Origin: Dysgonomonas sp. HGC4 | Lineage (GTDB): Bacteria > Bacteroidota > Bacteroidia > Bacteroidales > Dysgonomonadaceae | Reading direction: 5' to 3' | Assembly: GCF_001261715.1 (NCBI RefSeq) | Contig: NZ_CVRU01000092.1 | Coordinates: forward strand, 37,998-101,997 | DNA: 64,000 nt | In this document: positions 1-7,525 of the stretch, piece after piece | Numbering within the stretch: position 1 is the first letter of the stretch | Layout of the letters: every line of letters begins with the position of its first letter | Translations under genes and position numbers: made by a program | Notes under the pieces: generated by a model | The model's database searches: none | The model's input: the letters and a program-made list of their open reading frames with translations, nothing else | What the model was told of the DNA's origin: nothing

Positions 1-19
1 TTCTGACATTTAACATTTA

Positions 20-27
20 TAAATTTG
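20..27 (+). promoter_or_regulatory. Bacteroidetes -7 promoter element ahead of moxR
   Basis: TAAATTTG matches the Bacteroidota sigma-70 -7 consensus TAnnTTTG. The start codon of moxR lies 49 nt further on, so a transcript starting about 7 nt after the motif would have a leader near 40 nt. The matching -33 TTTG box would fall at or just outside the window edge. It probably drives the whole bat operon. Confidence 0.5.
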
Positions 28-76
28 TCACGCTTTTAACGAAAAACAAAAAATAACAATATAATATTTTCTACTT

Positions 77-1069
77 ATGGCTCAAGTTGATATTCGAGAA
101 TTAAATGAACGTATAGAGAGTAAGAGTGCGTTCGTTAATATGATAATGATGGGTATGGACAAGGTGATTGTCGGACAAAAGCATTTGGTCGAATCACTAT
201 TGATCGGACTATTATCTGATGGTCATATATTGTTGGAAGGTGTACCCGGATTGGCAAAAACGCTTGCAATCAAAACACTAGCTTCGTTAATTGAGGCAGA
301 TTATCACCGTATTCAGTTTACCCCCGACTTGTTGCCTGCCGATGTTGTCGGTACTATGATATACAGTCAAAAGAACGAAGAGTTTCTTATCAAGAAAGGA
401 CCTGTATTTGCTAATTTCGTATTAGCGGATGAGATTAACCGTGCTCCAGCTAAAGTACAAAGTGCTTTACTTGAGGCTATGCAGGAACGTCAGGTAACTA
501 TTGGCGAAACTACATTGAAATTACCAAAACCATTCTTAGTAATGGCAACTCAAAACCCGATAGAGCAAGAAGGTACATATCCATTACCAGAGGCTCAGGT
601 AGACCGTTTTATGTTGAAAGTGGTAATTAACTATCCTAAGAAAGAAGAAGAAAAACTAATTCTTCGTCAAAATATCAATGACGCTTACGAAGAAGTAAAA
701 CCAGTATTGAAAGCTGATGAAATACTTGAAGCTCGTAAAGTTGTAAAGGATGTATATTTGGATGAAAAAATAGAGAAATATATTGTTGATATTGTATTTG
801 CAACACGTTTCCCTGCTGATAATGGTCTTCCATCGTTGAAGAATATGATTGCATTTGGTGCTTCACCTCGTGCATCTATCAGTTTAGCACTAGCTTCAAG
901 AGCTTATGCATTTATCAAACGTAGAGGATATGTAATTCCCGAAGATGTAAGAGCTGTTGCTCACGATGTATTACGTCACCGTATCGGTCTTACATACGAA
1001 GCGGAAGCAAGTAATACTACTTCTGACGAGATTGTTAGCGAAATCCTAAACAAAATAGAAGTTCCTTGA
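77..1069 (+). CDS. moxR: MoxR-family AAA+ ATPase
   Basis: A 330-residue MoxR AAA+ ATPase, a cytoplasmic chaperone-like ATPase usually paired with von Willebrand factor A (vWA) proteins. Walker A is GVPGLAKT at residues 55-62 and Walker B ends in LADE at 116-119. The ATPase core is followed by the C-terminal helical lid typical of the family, and the length is normal. It is the first gene of the bat cluster (DUF58, BatA, BatB, BatC, BatD, BatE), which in Bacteroides fragilis was linked to aerotolerance. A -7 promoter element lies upstream. By analogy with other MoxR-vWA systems it would remodel or load metal into the vWA proteins; this role is inferred. Family assignment is certain, the client is not. 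Confidence 0.95.
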   Translation: MAQVDIRELNERIESKSAFVNMIMMGMDKVIVGQKHLVESLLIGLLSDGHILLEGVPGLAKTLAIKTLASLIEADYHRIQFTPDLLPADVVGTMIYSQKNEEFLIKKGPVFANFVLADEINRAPAKVQSALLEAMQERQVTIGETTLKLPKPFLVMATQNPIEQEGTYPLPEAQVDRFMLKVVINYPKKEEEKLILRQNINDAYEEVKPVLKADEILEARKVVKDVYLDEKIEKYIVDIVFATRFPADNGLPSLKNMIAFGASPRASISLALASRAYAFIKRRGYVIPEDVRAVAHDVLRHRIGLTYEAEASNTTSDEIVSEILNKIEVP

Positions 1070-1116
1070 TCCTCGGTTGGATAATAACCGATACAAAACG
1101 AGTATCCTTTTATTAT

Positions 1117-1179
1117 AGCATTGCAACATATTAAAGTTGCGATGCTGACCAAAGCAATAAAAAGGTCTGTGACCTTAAA
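1117..1179 (+). repeat. Intergenic palindromic element, copy a
   Basis: Two consecutive inverted repeats in the moxR-DUF58 gap. The first is AGCATTGCAAC (1117-1127) with GTTGCGATGCT (1136-1146). The second is AAGGTC-TGT-GACCTT (1162-1176 core), preceded by the box ACCAAAGCAATAA. The palindrome ends about 17 nt before the next ATG. It belongs to the dispersed family described in the findings. Confidence 0.65.
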
Positions 1180-1192
1180 GAAAACGTAGGAG

Positions 1193-2071
1193 ATGGAAAC
1201 AAGTGAATTACTAAAGAAAGTACGTCAGATAGAAATCAAAACTCGGGGATTGTCTCGCAATATTTTTGCTGGACAATATCACTCTGCTTTTAAAGGCAGG
1301 GGGATGGCTTTCTCGGAGGTAAGGGAATATAATTATGGAGATGATATTCGCGATATTGATTGGAATGTGACTGCCCGATATAATAAGCCTTTCATCAAAA
1401 TTTTTGAAGAAGAGCGCGAAATGACGGTAATGTTGCTGGTTGATGTTTCCGGAAGTCTCGACTTTGGAACTCAGAATGCGACTAAACGCGATATCATTAC
1501 TGAAATTGCGGCGACCTTATCTTTCTCGGCTATTCAGAATAATGATAAGATAGGAGTAATATTCTTTACCAATAAAATAGAGAAGTTTATACCTCCTAAA
1601 AAAGGAAAGAAACACATTCTATACATAATTCGTGAACTTCTCGATTTTCAACCCACTCATACACAAACCGATCTTACTATGGCATTGAAGTTTTTGACTA
1701 ATGCCATAAAAAAGAGATGTACAGCTTTTTTGATCTCCGATTTCCTGGATGTGTTTGATTATCAGAATGCTTTAACTATCGCTAACCGTAAGCACGATCT
1801 TGTGGCATTGCAAATATATGATAAGCTTGAAGTTGAACTGCCTTCGGTTGGATTGATGAAGATGGTTGATGCCGAAACTCAGGAAGAAACTTGGGTTGAT
1901 ACCTCTTCTAAAAAAGTAAGAGAGCGTTATAATAGGCATTATCAAAAAATGTTGTTTGAGGTTCAGCAATCTTTCACAAAGAGTAGGGTAGATAACGTTT
2001 CTATGAGTACAGATCAGGATTATGTGAAAGGTCTTTTGACTTTATTTCAAAAACGAAACTATATGAGATGA
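1193..2071 (+). CDS. DUF58 domain protein of the Bat operon
   Basis: A 292-residue soluble DUF58 protein with a vWA-like fold. The family signature around FKGRGMAFSEVREY (residues 33-46) and the run to DDIRDIDW (50-57) is followed by a MIDAS-type DVSGS at 84-88. No signal peptide or membrane segment is seen, so it should be cytoplasmic and peripheral. It follows moxR by 123 nt, a gap holding a palindromic element, and precedes the membrane proteins of the Bat complex. DUF58 proteins always accompany MoxR and BatA/B-type proteins and are presumed adaptor or substrate-binding partners; the molecular role is unknown. Family assignment is firm. Confidence 0.9.
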   Translation: METSELLKKVRQIEIKTRGLSRNIFAGQYHSAFKGRGMAFSEVREYNYGDDIRDIDWNVTARYNKPFIKIFEEEREMTVMLLVDVSGSLDFGTQNATKRDIITEIAATLSFSAIQNNDKIGVIFFTNKIEKFIPPKKGKKHILYIIRELLDFQPTHTQTDLTMALKFLTNAIKKRCTAFLISDFLDVFDYQNALTIANRKHDLVALQIYDKLEVELPSVGLMKMVDAETQEETWVDTSSKKVRERYNRHYQKMLFEVQQSFTKSRVDNVSMSTDQDYVKGLLTLFQKRNYMR

Positions 2072-2117
2072 TAATTCCCTTTTGCAGTTTTGTGCATTTA
2101 AGGTAAAATTATCATTC

Positions 2118-2152
2118 TTACCAAAGTAATAAAATAGGTCTTAGACCTTAAA
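2118..2152 (+). repeat. Intergenic palindromic element, copy b
   Basis: The box ACCAAAGTAATAAAA is followed by AGGTC-TTA-GACCT, ending about 20 nt before the next ATG. The layout is the same as in copy a. A further weak inverted repeat (GATAATT near 2073 with AATTATC near 2110) lies just upstream. Confidence 0.65.
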
Positions 2153-2168
2153 TTATGTCAGAATATTT

Positions 2169-3278
2169 ATGTTAAGGAAAAAAATATTAATACTAACTAT
2201 TCTATTAAGTTGTATTTCTATACAGTTTTCAGTTGTTGCTCAACGATCAACAGCTAAAGCAACTGTACAACCTTATGAAATAGCAATAGGACAGCAAGCT
2301 ACTATTAGTTTAGAAGTTATTGCACCCAAAGGACGGCAAGTGGTAATGCCTGTTTTTGCCGATACTTTGGTAAGTGGAGTAGAGGTACTTGCAATGCTTA
2401 AGCCTGATACTATCTATGCACATGAAGTAATGACTATAACTCAAAAGTATATAGTTACTTCGTTCGATTCAGCCTTGTATCACATACCATTTATACCGGT
2501 TATAGATGGTAAGGATACGATAGAATCAAATGGATTTGGACTGAAGGTAGTATCGCCTAATCTATCGGAAGCAACATTGAGTTATCTGGAGCAATTAAAT
2601 ACGCAACAGACCGATTCAATAGAGTTTGACAAATTAGGAGTTTATGATATAAAAGCGATCCAAACACCACCTTTCGTTTGGCAGGATTATCTTATCTATA
2701 TAGGTATAGGTTTACTTATACTCTTAATTTTGGCTGCGATAGGAATCGGTATATATATGTATATACAGAAAAAGAAGAAAGGATACTATTTCAAACCAGT
2801 TGTTGTTGAACCTCCACACGTTATAGCTTTGCATGCTTTAGACCATGTGAAAGTAGAGAAACTTTGGCAGCAAGGGAAAGAAAAAGAATACTTTACAGAG
2901 GTTACCGATATTTTAAGAAAATATATAGAAGATCGTTTCGGTGTTAGTGCTTTTGAAATGACATCTGATGAGATACTCAATATTGTGAATAATTTCATGA
3001 TTGCCGATTCTTCTACTGATAGTTTAAAACAGGTATTGAAATTAGCAGATTTAGTGAAGTTCGCTAAATATAAACCATTTCCTGATGAAAACGATTTAAG
3101 TTTGGTCAATGCTTATTTGTTTGTAAATCAAACGAAAAAAGAAGAGGTTATAATACCTACTGATCCAAACGAACCTAATCAGGGTAATAATGCCCCACAT
3201 GAGGAAGAGCCTATAAATTGGCGGATTACCGGCGACAAAGACGGTAAGGAGAATAAATCAACGAATGCTAATAGCTAA
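2169..3278 (+). CDS. Bat-operon membrane protein with BatD-like C-terminal domain
   Basis: A 369-residue protein with an N-terminal signal peptide (to about residue 24), an extracytoplasmic beta-rich domain (about 25-165), one membrane segment (about 174-199), a basic stop-transfer KKKK and a cytoplasmic helical domain (about 215-320). The cytoplasmic part, with WQQGKEKEYFTEV and FAKYKP at 298-303, resembles the tail of BatD in this operon (FARYAP at 583-588). The last 45 residues are polar. It occupies the place of DUF4381-type proteins in other MoxR/vWA clusters. It lies between DUF58 and batA, 15 nt ahead of batA, so it is probably translated with it. Function is unknown; it is presumably a structural partner of the Bat membrane complex. 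Confidence 0.8.
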   Translation: MLRKKILILTILLSCISIQFSVVAQRSTAKATVQPYEIAIGQQATISLEVIAPKGRQVVMPVFADTLVSGVEVLAMLKPDTIYAHEVMTITQKYIVTSFDSALYHIPFIPVIDGKDTIESNGFGLKVVSPNLSEATLSYLEQLNTQQTDSIEFDKLGVYDIKAIQTPPFVWQDYLIYIGIGLLILLILAAIGIGIYMYIQKKKKGYYFKPVVVEPPHVIALHALDHVKVEKLWQQGKEKEYFTEVTDILRKYIEDRFGVSAFEMTSDEILNIVNNFMIADSSTDSLKQVLKLADLVKFAKYKPFPDENDLSLVNAYLFVNQTKKEEVIIPTDPNEPNQGNNAPHEEEPINWRITGDKDGKENKSTNANS

Positions 3279-3292
3279 AAAATAAGTCCAAA

Positions 3293-4276
3293 ATGGAATT
3301 TGCAAACCCTCGATATTTATTTTTGCTTTTATTATTGATCCCACTTATTGTGTGGTACATCCTTAAATTGAGGAAGGCACAAGCGACTATCAAAATGTCG
3401 TCTACTGCTGCTTTCAGAGGTATAGGATCATCTTGGAAAGTACATTTGAGACATCTCCCTTTTGTAATAAGGCTTGTTGCAATAGCTTTAGTTATAATAG
3501 TTATAGCACGTCCTCAAGCGAGTAACTCGTGGGAAACATCACAATCGGAAGGTATTGATATTGTAATGGCGCTTGATGTGTCGGGATCGATGTTAGCACA
3601 AGACTTAAAGCCTAATAGGGTAGAAGCCGCCAAAAAAGTAGCGGCTGAATTTATTTCGGATCGTGAACAAGATAAAATAGGACTTGTGATCTTTGCCGGA
3701 GAAAGCTTTACTCAAGCTCCTCTGACTACCGATCATGGTGTTCTTCTGAATCTTCTGCACGAAATAAGACCGGGTATGATAGAAGATGGTACTGCAATTG
3801 GGCTAGGATTGGCTAATGCGGTAAACAGACTAAAGGATAGTCAATCGAAATCTAAAGTGGTTATATTATTGACTGATGGTTCTAACAATAGAGGACAGAT
3901 TGCTCCAATAACAGCTGCCGAACTTGCTCAAAGTTATGGTATACGTGTTTACACAATTGGTGTGGGAACGCAAGGTACTGCACCTGCTCCGGTTATGACT
4001 CCTTTTGGTGAACGCATACAGAATGTACCGGTTGATATAGATGAAAAAACGCTATCGGAAATAGCATCTGTTACGGGTGGAGAATATTTCAGAGCAGTAG
4101 ATAATAAAAGTCTTAAGAATATATATACACAGATTGATGAAATGGAAAAATACTTGATCAGTGTAAACAAAGTTACCCGTAAACAAGAACTGTATCTGCC
4201 TTATGCTTTGATGGCTATAGTTTTATTGTTGGGCGAACTTGTATTGCGCCGAACAATATTCCGTAGTATTCCATAA
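3293..4276 (+). CDS. batA: BatA, membrane-anchored vWA protein
   Basis: A 327-residue BatA homologue. Two N-terminal membrane segments (about 8-26 and 58-73) precede a vWA domain with an intact MIDAS motif DVSGS at 95-99 and the downstream LLTDGSNN loop. A final membrane segment lies near 303-321. The vWA domain would sit between membrane segments on one face of the inner membrane. BatA and BatB are paralogous and are thought to form a membrane complex with the TPR proteins BatC and BatE and the BatD scaffold. The gene follows the preceding membrane protein by 14 nt, and palindromic element copy c follows it. Identification is strong; the biochemical role (stress or aerotolerance) comes from the family. 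Confidence 0.93.
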   Translation: MEFANPRYLFLLLLLIPLIVWYILKLRKAQATIKMSSTAAFRGIGSSWKVHLRHLPFVIRLVAIALVIIVIARPQASNSWETSQSEGIDIVMALDVSGSMLAQDLKPNRVEAAKKVAAEFISDREQDKIGLVIFAGESFTQAPLTTDHGVLLNLLHEIRPGMIEDGTAIGLGLANAVNRLKDSQSKSKVVILLTDGSNNRGQIAPITAAELAQSYGIRVYTIGVGTQGTAPAPVMTPFGERIQNVPVDIDEKTLSEIASVTGGEYFRAVDNKSLKNIYTQIDEMEKYLISVNKVTRKQELYLPYALMAIVLLLGELVLRRTIFRSIP

Positions 4277-4300
4277 GTACAGTAATGTATATGATATTGA

Positions 4301-4329
4301 ATAGTAATAAAAAGGTCTGAGACCTCACC
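4301..4329 (+). repeat. Intergenic palindromic element, copy c
   Basis: AGTAATAAAA followed by AGGTC-TGA-GACCT (4313-4325) in the batA-batB gap. It ends about 21 nt before the batB ATG, the same spacing as copies a and b in this operon. Confidence 0.65.
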
Positions 4330-4346
4330 GAATATAAAATTTAGAT

Positions 4347-5369
4347 ATGTTTCGATTTGCTAACCCCGAGTATTTGTATCTGTTGTTTATACTACCTGTT
4401 TTGGTAGTAGGATTTATCCTATTGAATATACAGAAACTAAAAGCTGTAAAGAAATTGGGAGACTTAAAGCTGATAAAGCGATTAATGCCCGAACTTTCTT
4501 TAAAACGTTCGTATTTGAAATTTTGGCTGATTTTTGCTGTAATTGTTTTTGGCGTAATTGTAGCTGCCCGTCCTCAATTTGGCACTAAAATAGAAAAAGT
4601 AGATAAGAAAGGTATCGAATTGGTGATAGCCATTGACGTATCTAATTCGATGTTGGCACGAGATGTAAACCCTGACCGCTTATCTAAGGCTAAACAAATA
4701 CTTACTCGAATCATTGATGAGAGAAAGAATGATAAAGTGGCTATTGTAGTATTTGCCGGAGAGGCTTATGTACAATTACCGATGACTACGGATATTCAAT
4801 CAGCAAAAATATTCCTCGAAAATATAGATCCTTCTTTAGTTCCCGTTCAAGGAACTGTAATTGGTAGTGCTATTAATATTGCTATGAATAGTTTTACGAA
4901 TGATAAAGAAGTCGATAAATCGATAATTCTTATTACTGATGGTGAAGACCATGAGGACAATGGAGTTCAATTGGCAGAACAAGCTGCAGCTGCAGGTATT
5001 CAGATCAATGTAGTAGGTGTAGGCTCACCCGAAGGTTCGCCTATTCCGGTATCTCCAACGAGCAATGAAATGAAGAAAGACAATGAAGGTAATATTGTTG
5101 TCACTAAATTGAATGAAGATATGTGTAAGCAAATCGCTCAGGCAGGAAAAGGTATGTATGTAAGAGCTGATAACTCGAACAATGCATTGAAAAGCTTACA
5201 AGCAGAGCTTGATAAACTGCAAAAGAAAAATGTAGAAGGCAGTGCATACTCTGAATATGATGAGAAGTTTCAATTCTTTGCTTGGTGTATGCTGATTCTG
5301 TTATTGGTTGAAATATGTATTTTCGATAAGAAAAATAGAATATTCAGAAACATAAGATTATTTAGATAA
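4347..5369 (+). CDS. batB: BatB, membrane-anchored vWA protein
   Basis: A 340-residue paralogue of BatA: membrane segments at about 8-27 and 57-74, a vWA domain, and a C-terminal membrane segment near 312-328. The MIDAS motif reads DVSNS (97-101) instead of DVSGS; the three metal-contacting residues Asp, Ser, Ser are kept. The second MIDAS loop LITDGEDHE is present. It lies between batA and batC in the standard Bat order and would pair with BatA in the membrane. Identification rests on order, length and motifs. As for BatA, the molecular function is only known as part of the Bat system. Confidence 0.93.
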   Translation: MFRFANPEYLYLLFILPVLVVGFILLNIQKLKAVKKLGDLKLIKRLMPELSLKRSYLKFWLIFAVIVFGVIVAARPQFGTKIEKVDKKGIELVIAIDVSNSMLARDVNPDRLSKAKQILTRIIDERKNDKVAIVVFAGEAYVQLPMTTDIQSAKIFLENIDPSLVPVQGTVIGSAINIAMNSFTNDKEVDKSIILITDGEDHEDNGVQLAEQAAAAGIQINVVGVGSPEGSPIPVSPTSNEMKKDNEGNIVVTKLNEDMCKQIAQAGKGMYVRADNSNNALKSLQAELDKLQKKNVEGSAYSEYDEKFQFFAWCMLILLLVEICIFDKKNRIFRNIRLFR

Positions 5370-5440
5370 TAAAGGTCAGCACTTCTGCTTTAGACAGAAC
5401 TATATGACGAAAAAAAGTTGAAAGTACTTATAAGGTGATT

Positions 5441-6181
5441 ATGAAACAAATAACTCTTACTATATTAATGCTAGCTGTTTCTTTCGGGCTTTTTGCTCAA
5501 CGTGAGGTAAGAAAGGCTATCAGACAAGGAAACAACTCATATAAAGAGCAATTATACAATGCTGCCGAAGCTAGTTATAAAGCTGCTTTAACTAAAAACG
5601 CATCATCAAAAGAGGCTATTTATAATTTGGCAAATACATATTATAAACAAGGCAATATTGATGAGGCGTTGAAAACATATCAACAATACCTGGCTGCTGA
5701 AAATACCGATCCTGTAAAGATGAGTACAGCATGGCATAATGTAGGTAATTCTTTTTTGAGAAAAAAGGAATTAAAACAATCAATGGAGGCTTATAAAAAA
5801 GCGCTACGATTGAATCCTAATGATGAGGAAACCAGATACAATTTGGCAACGGTTCAAAAGATGATTCAAGATCAGGATAATAAAGACAAAGATAAAGACC
5901 AGGATAAGGATAAAAACAAAGATCAGAACAAGGATCAAAATAAGGACCAGAATAAAGATCAAAACAAGGATCAGGATAAAGACAAGGATCAAAAACAAGA
6001 TCAGAAGAAAGACGATCAAAAACAGGATCAGCAAAATCAAATGTCGCAGGAGAATATTCAGCAACTCTTGAAAGCTATTGAGCAGGACGAAAAAGAAACA
6101 CAAGAGCGTGTTCAACAACTGAAAGCTGCCGAAAGGAAGAAACAGAACGAAAATAATAAGAAACAAAATAAAGACTGGTAA
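5441..6181 (+). CDS. batC: BatC, periplasmic TPR protein with Lys/Asp/Gln tract
   Basis: Reading from ATG 5441 gives 246 residues; a GTG two codons upstream is possible but leaves the signal peptide less standard. A signal peptide (about 1-19, ending FAQ) is followed by TPR repeats (about 25-135; NALANTYYK-like and ETRYNLATV motifs). Then comes a long low-complexity tract of Lys, Asp, Gln and Asn (about 145-200) and a charged helical tail. BatC is expected in the periplasm bound to the BatA/B assembly through its TPRs. The tract is encoded by short imperfect DNA repeats. The gene ends only 5 nt before the next start, consistent with one transcript. Confidence 0.9.
   Translation: MKQITLTILMLAVSFGLFAQREVRKAIRQGNNSYKEQLYNAAEASYKAALTKNASSKEAIYNLANTYYKQGNIDEALKTYQQYLAAENTDPVKMSTAWHNVGNSFLRKKELKQSMEAYKKALRLNPNDEETRYNLATVQKMIQDQDNKDKDKDQDKDKNKDQNKDQNKDQNKDQNKDQDKDKDQKQDQKKDDQKQDQQNQMSQENIQQLLKAIEQDEKETQERVQQLKAAERKKQNENNKKQNKDW
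5870..6038 (+). repeat. Imperfect hexamer/12-mer repeat inside batC
   Basis: About 170 bp of repeated units such as AAAGATCAGAAC and AAGGATCAAAAT, coding for NKDQ, DKDQ and KDQK repeats. The composition is extreme on both strands; its antisense frame gives a false hydrophobic reading frame. Copy number could vary by slippage. Confidence 0.75.
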
Positions 6182-6186
6182 GATAG

Positions 6187-7446
6187 ATGGGTGTTACACA
6201 TAATGCGACAGCATCTAAATTTCTTATTCTTATTTTACTATCTATTTTTAGTGGAGGATTAACTGCTGACAATATAAGTTTTGAAGTGAGGACTCCTCCA
6301 GTGGTGAATGTAGGCGAAACATTTCGTTTGGAGTATGTTTTAAAAGGAGCAAGGGATGGTCTGAATTTTAGAATACCTAGGTTTAGCGATAATTTTGAAA
6401 TAAAAAGCGGACCTCATATTTCTAATAATGCCAGTCATTCTGGTACAAATTATGAAGTCTGGAAATCCTATCTCTATATTGTAGAGGCGAAAGAAAAAGG
6501 TACTTTTTCTATGCCTGTATCTACTGTCGAAATTGAAGGAGTAGAATACAAGACTGGCGAAGTTCAATTAAAGGTATTGGGTGAGGGCGAAAATTCAGAG
6601 CATTTTCAGTATGATATTGATGCTTTTTTGAGAACGCAGGTTTCGAGGACGGAAATATATGAAGATGAGGCTATCGTCTTGTCTTGTCAATTATATACAA
6701 AAGTACCTATACTTGAGGTTAAGGATACTGACTATCTGGTACTGGCTGATTTTGAGGTCGGTGGTAAGCCTTTCTATGATCATGAGGGTATTCCTGTTTT
6801 TAGGCAGGAAAAATATAATGGAGGGTTATACTCAGTGTCTGATCTGAGGAAAATTGTAATATATCCCAATCGTGTAGGTAAACTAACTATACCCGAAGTT
6901 CAGGCTGCATTTACATTTGATAAACGGGCTTTGGATGAGCCTCGAAAAGGTCTTTATCCGGGCGAAAAGAGAGGTGAAGGAGTGGATAAACTGCTAAAGT
7001 CTGAACCAATCTCTGTAAGAGTTGTTACATTACCTAAAAATAAGCCCGACGACTTTTCCGATGCAATAGGTAAATTTAAATTACGGTCGGAAATCAAAGG
7101 TTCTCAGGTCAAGGTTGGAGAACTTTTTGCGTTAAAGCTAACTATTGAAGGTATTGGTGATTTGGGCTTAGCCTCGGCTCCCATTTTAGACTTACCCAAT
7201 GGTCTTGAGATATATGATCTGAAAAGTGAGGATTATTCTTTCTTTGGTGATTCGGGGATACAAAGTGATAAAACTTTTGGGTATCTTATCATTGCAAAGG
7301 AATCTGGCACGTATAGAATTCCTCCTGCGAGGTTTGTTTATTTAGATCCTGAATCGGGTACTTACAATGTGCTTACATCCTCGGAATATACTATTGCCGT
7401 AGACGAACATAAGATTAAAGGAACTGTGGTTGCCAGCCGATATTGA
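6187..7446 (+). CDS. Short BatD-like protein without membrane tail
   Basis: A 419-residue protein related to BatD. A signal peptide (about 1-27, ending GLTA) is followed by tandem beta-sandwich repeats that align with the BatD encoded next: FRLEYVLKGA here matches FRLVYTLKGG there, GTFSMP matches GTFTIP, and the last repeat ends in SSEYTIAV as against TPEYTLNV. Unlike BatD it stops after these repeats and lacks the transmembrane helix and cytoplasmic tail, so it should be secreted into the periplasm. It follows batC by 5 nt. It is either a BatD paralogue that arose by duplication or a dedicated soluble subunit. No frameshift or stop suggests decay. Confidence 0.8.
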   Translation: MGVTHNATASKFLILILLSIFSGGLTADNISFEVRTPPVVNVGETFRLEYVLKGARDGLNFRIPRFSDNFEIKSGPHISNNASHSGTNYEVWKSYLYIVEAKEKGTFSMPVSTVEIEGVEYKTGEVQLKVLGEGENSEHFQYDIDAFLRTQVSRTEIYEDEAIVLSCQLYTKVPILEVKDTDYLVLADFEVGGKPFYDHEGIPVFRQEKYNGGLYSVSDLRKIVIYPNRVGKLTIPEVQAAFTFDKRALDEPRKGLYPGEKRGEGVDKLLKSEPISVRVVTLPKNKPDDFSDAIGKFKLRSEIKGSQVKVGELFALKLTIEGIGDLGLASAPILDLPNGLEIYDLKSEDYSFFGDSGIQSDKTFGYLIIAKESGTYRIPPARFVYLDPESGTYNVLTSSEYTIAVDEHKIKGTVVASRY

Positions 7447-7525
7447 GATATATAATTATATTTGCAGAAATATGACAGATCAGATTAAAAGAGTATTTAT
7501 ATAAAAAGGGATTAGTTAAAGAAAT

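Noticed and set aside
5804..6166. 120-codon minus-strand frame, very rich in Leu, Ile, Val and Phe, opposite batC
   Set aside because: It is the antisense of the Lys/Asp/Gln repeat; its composition follows from the repeat and no start signal or family similarity is seen.
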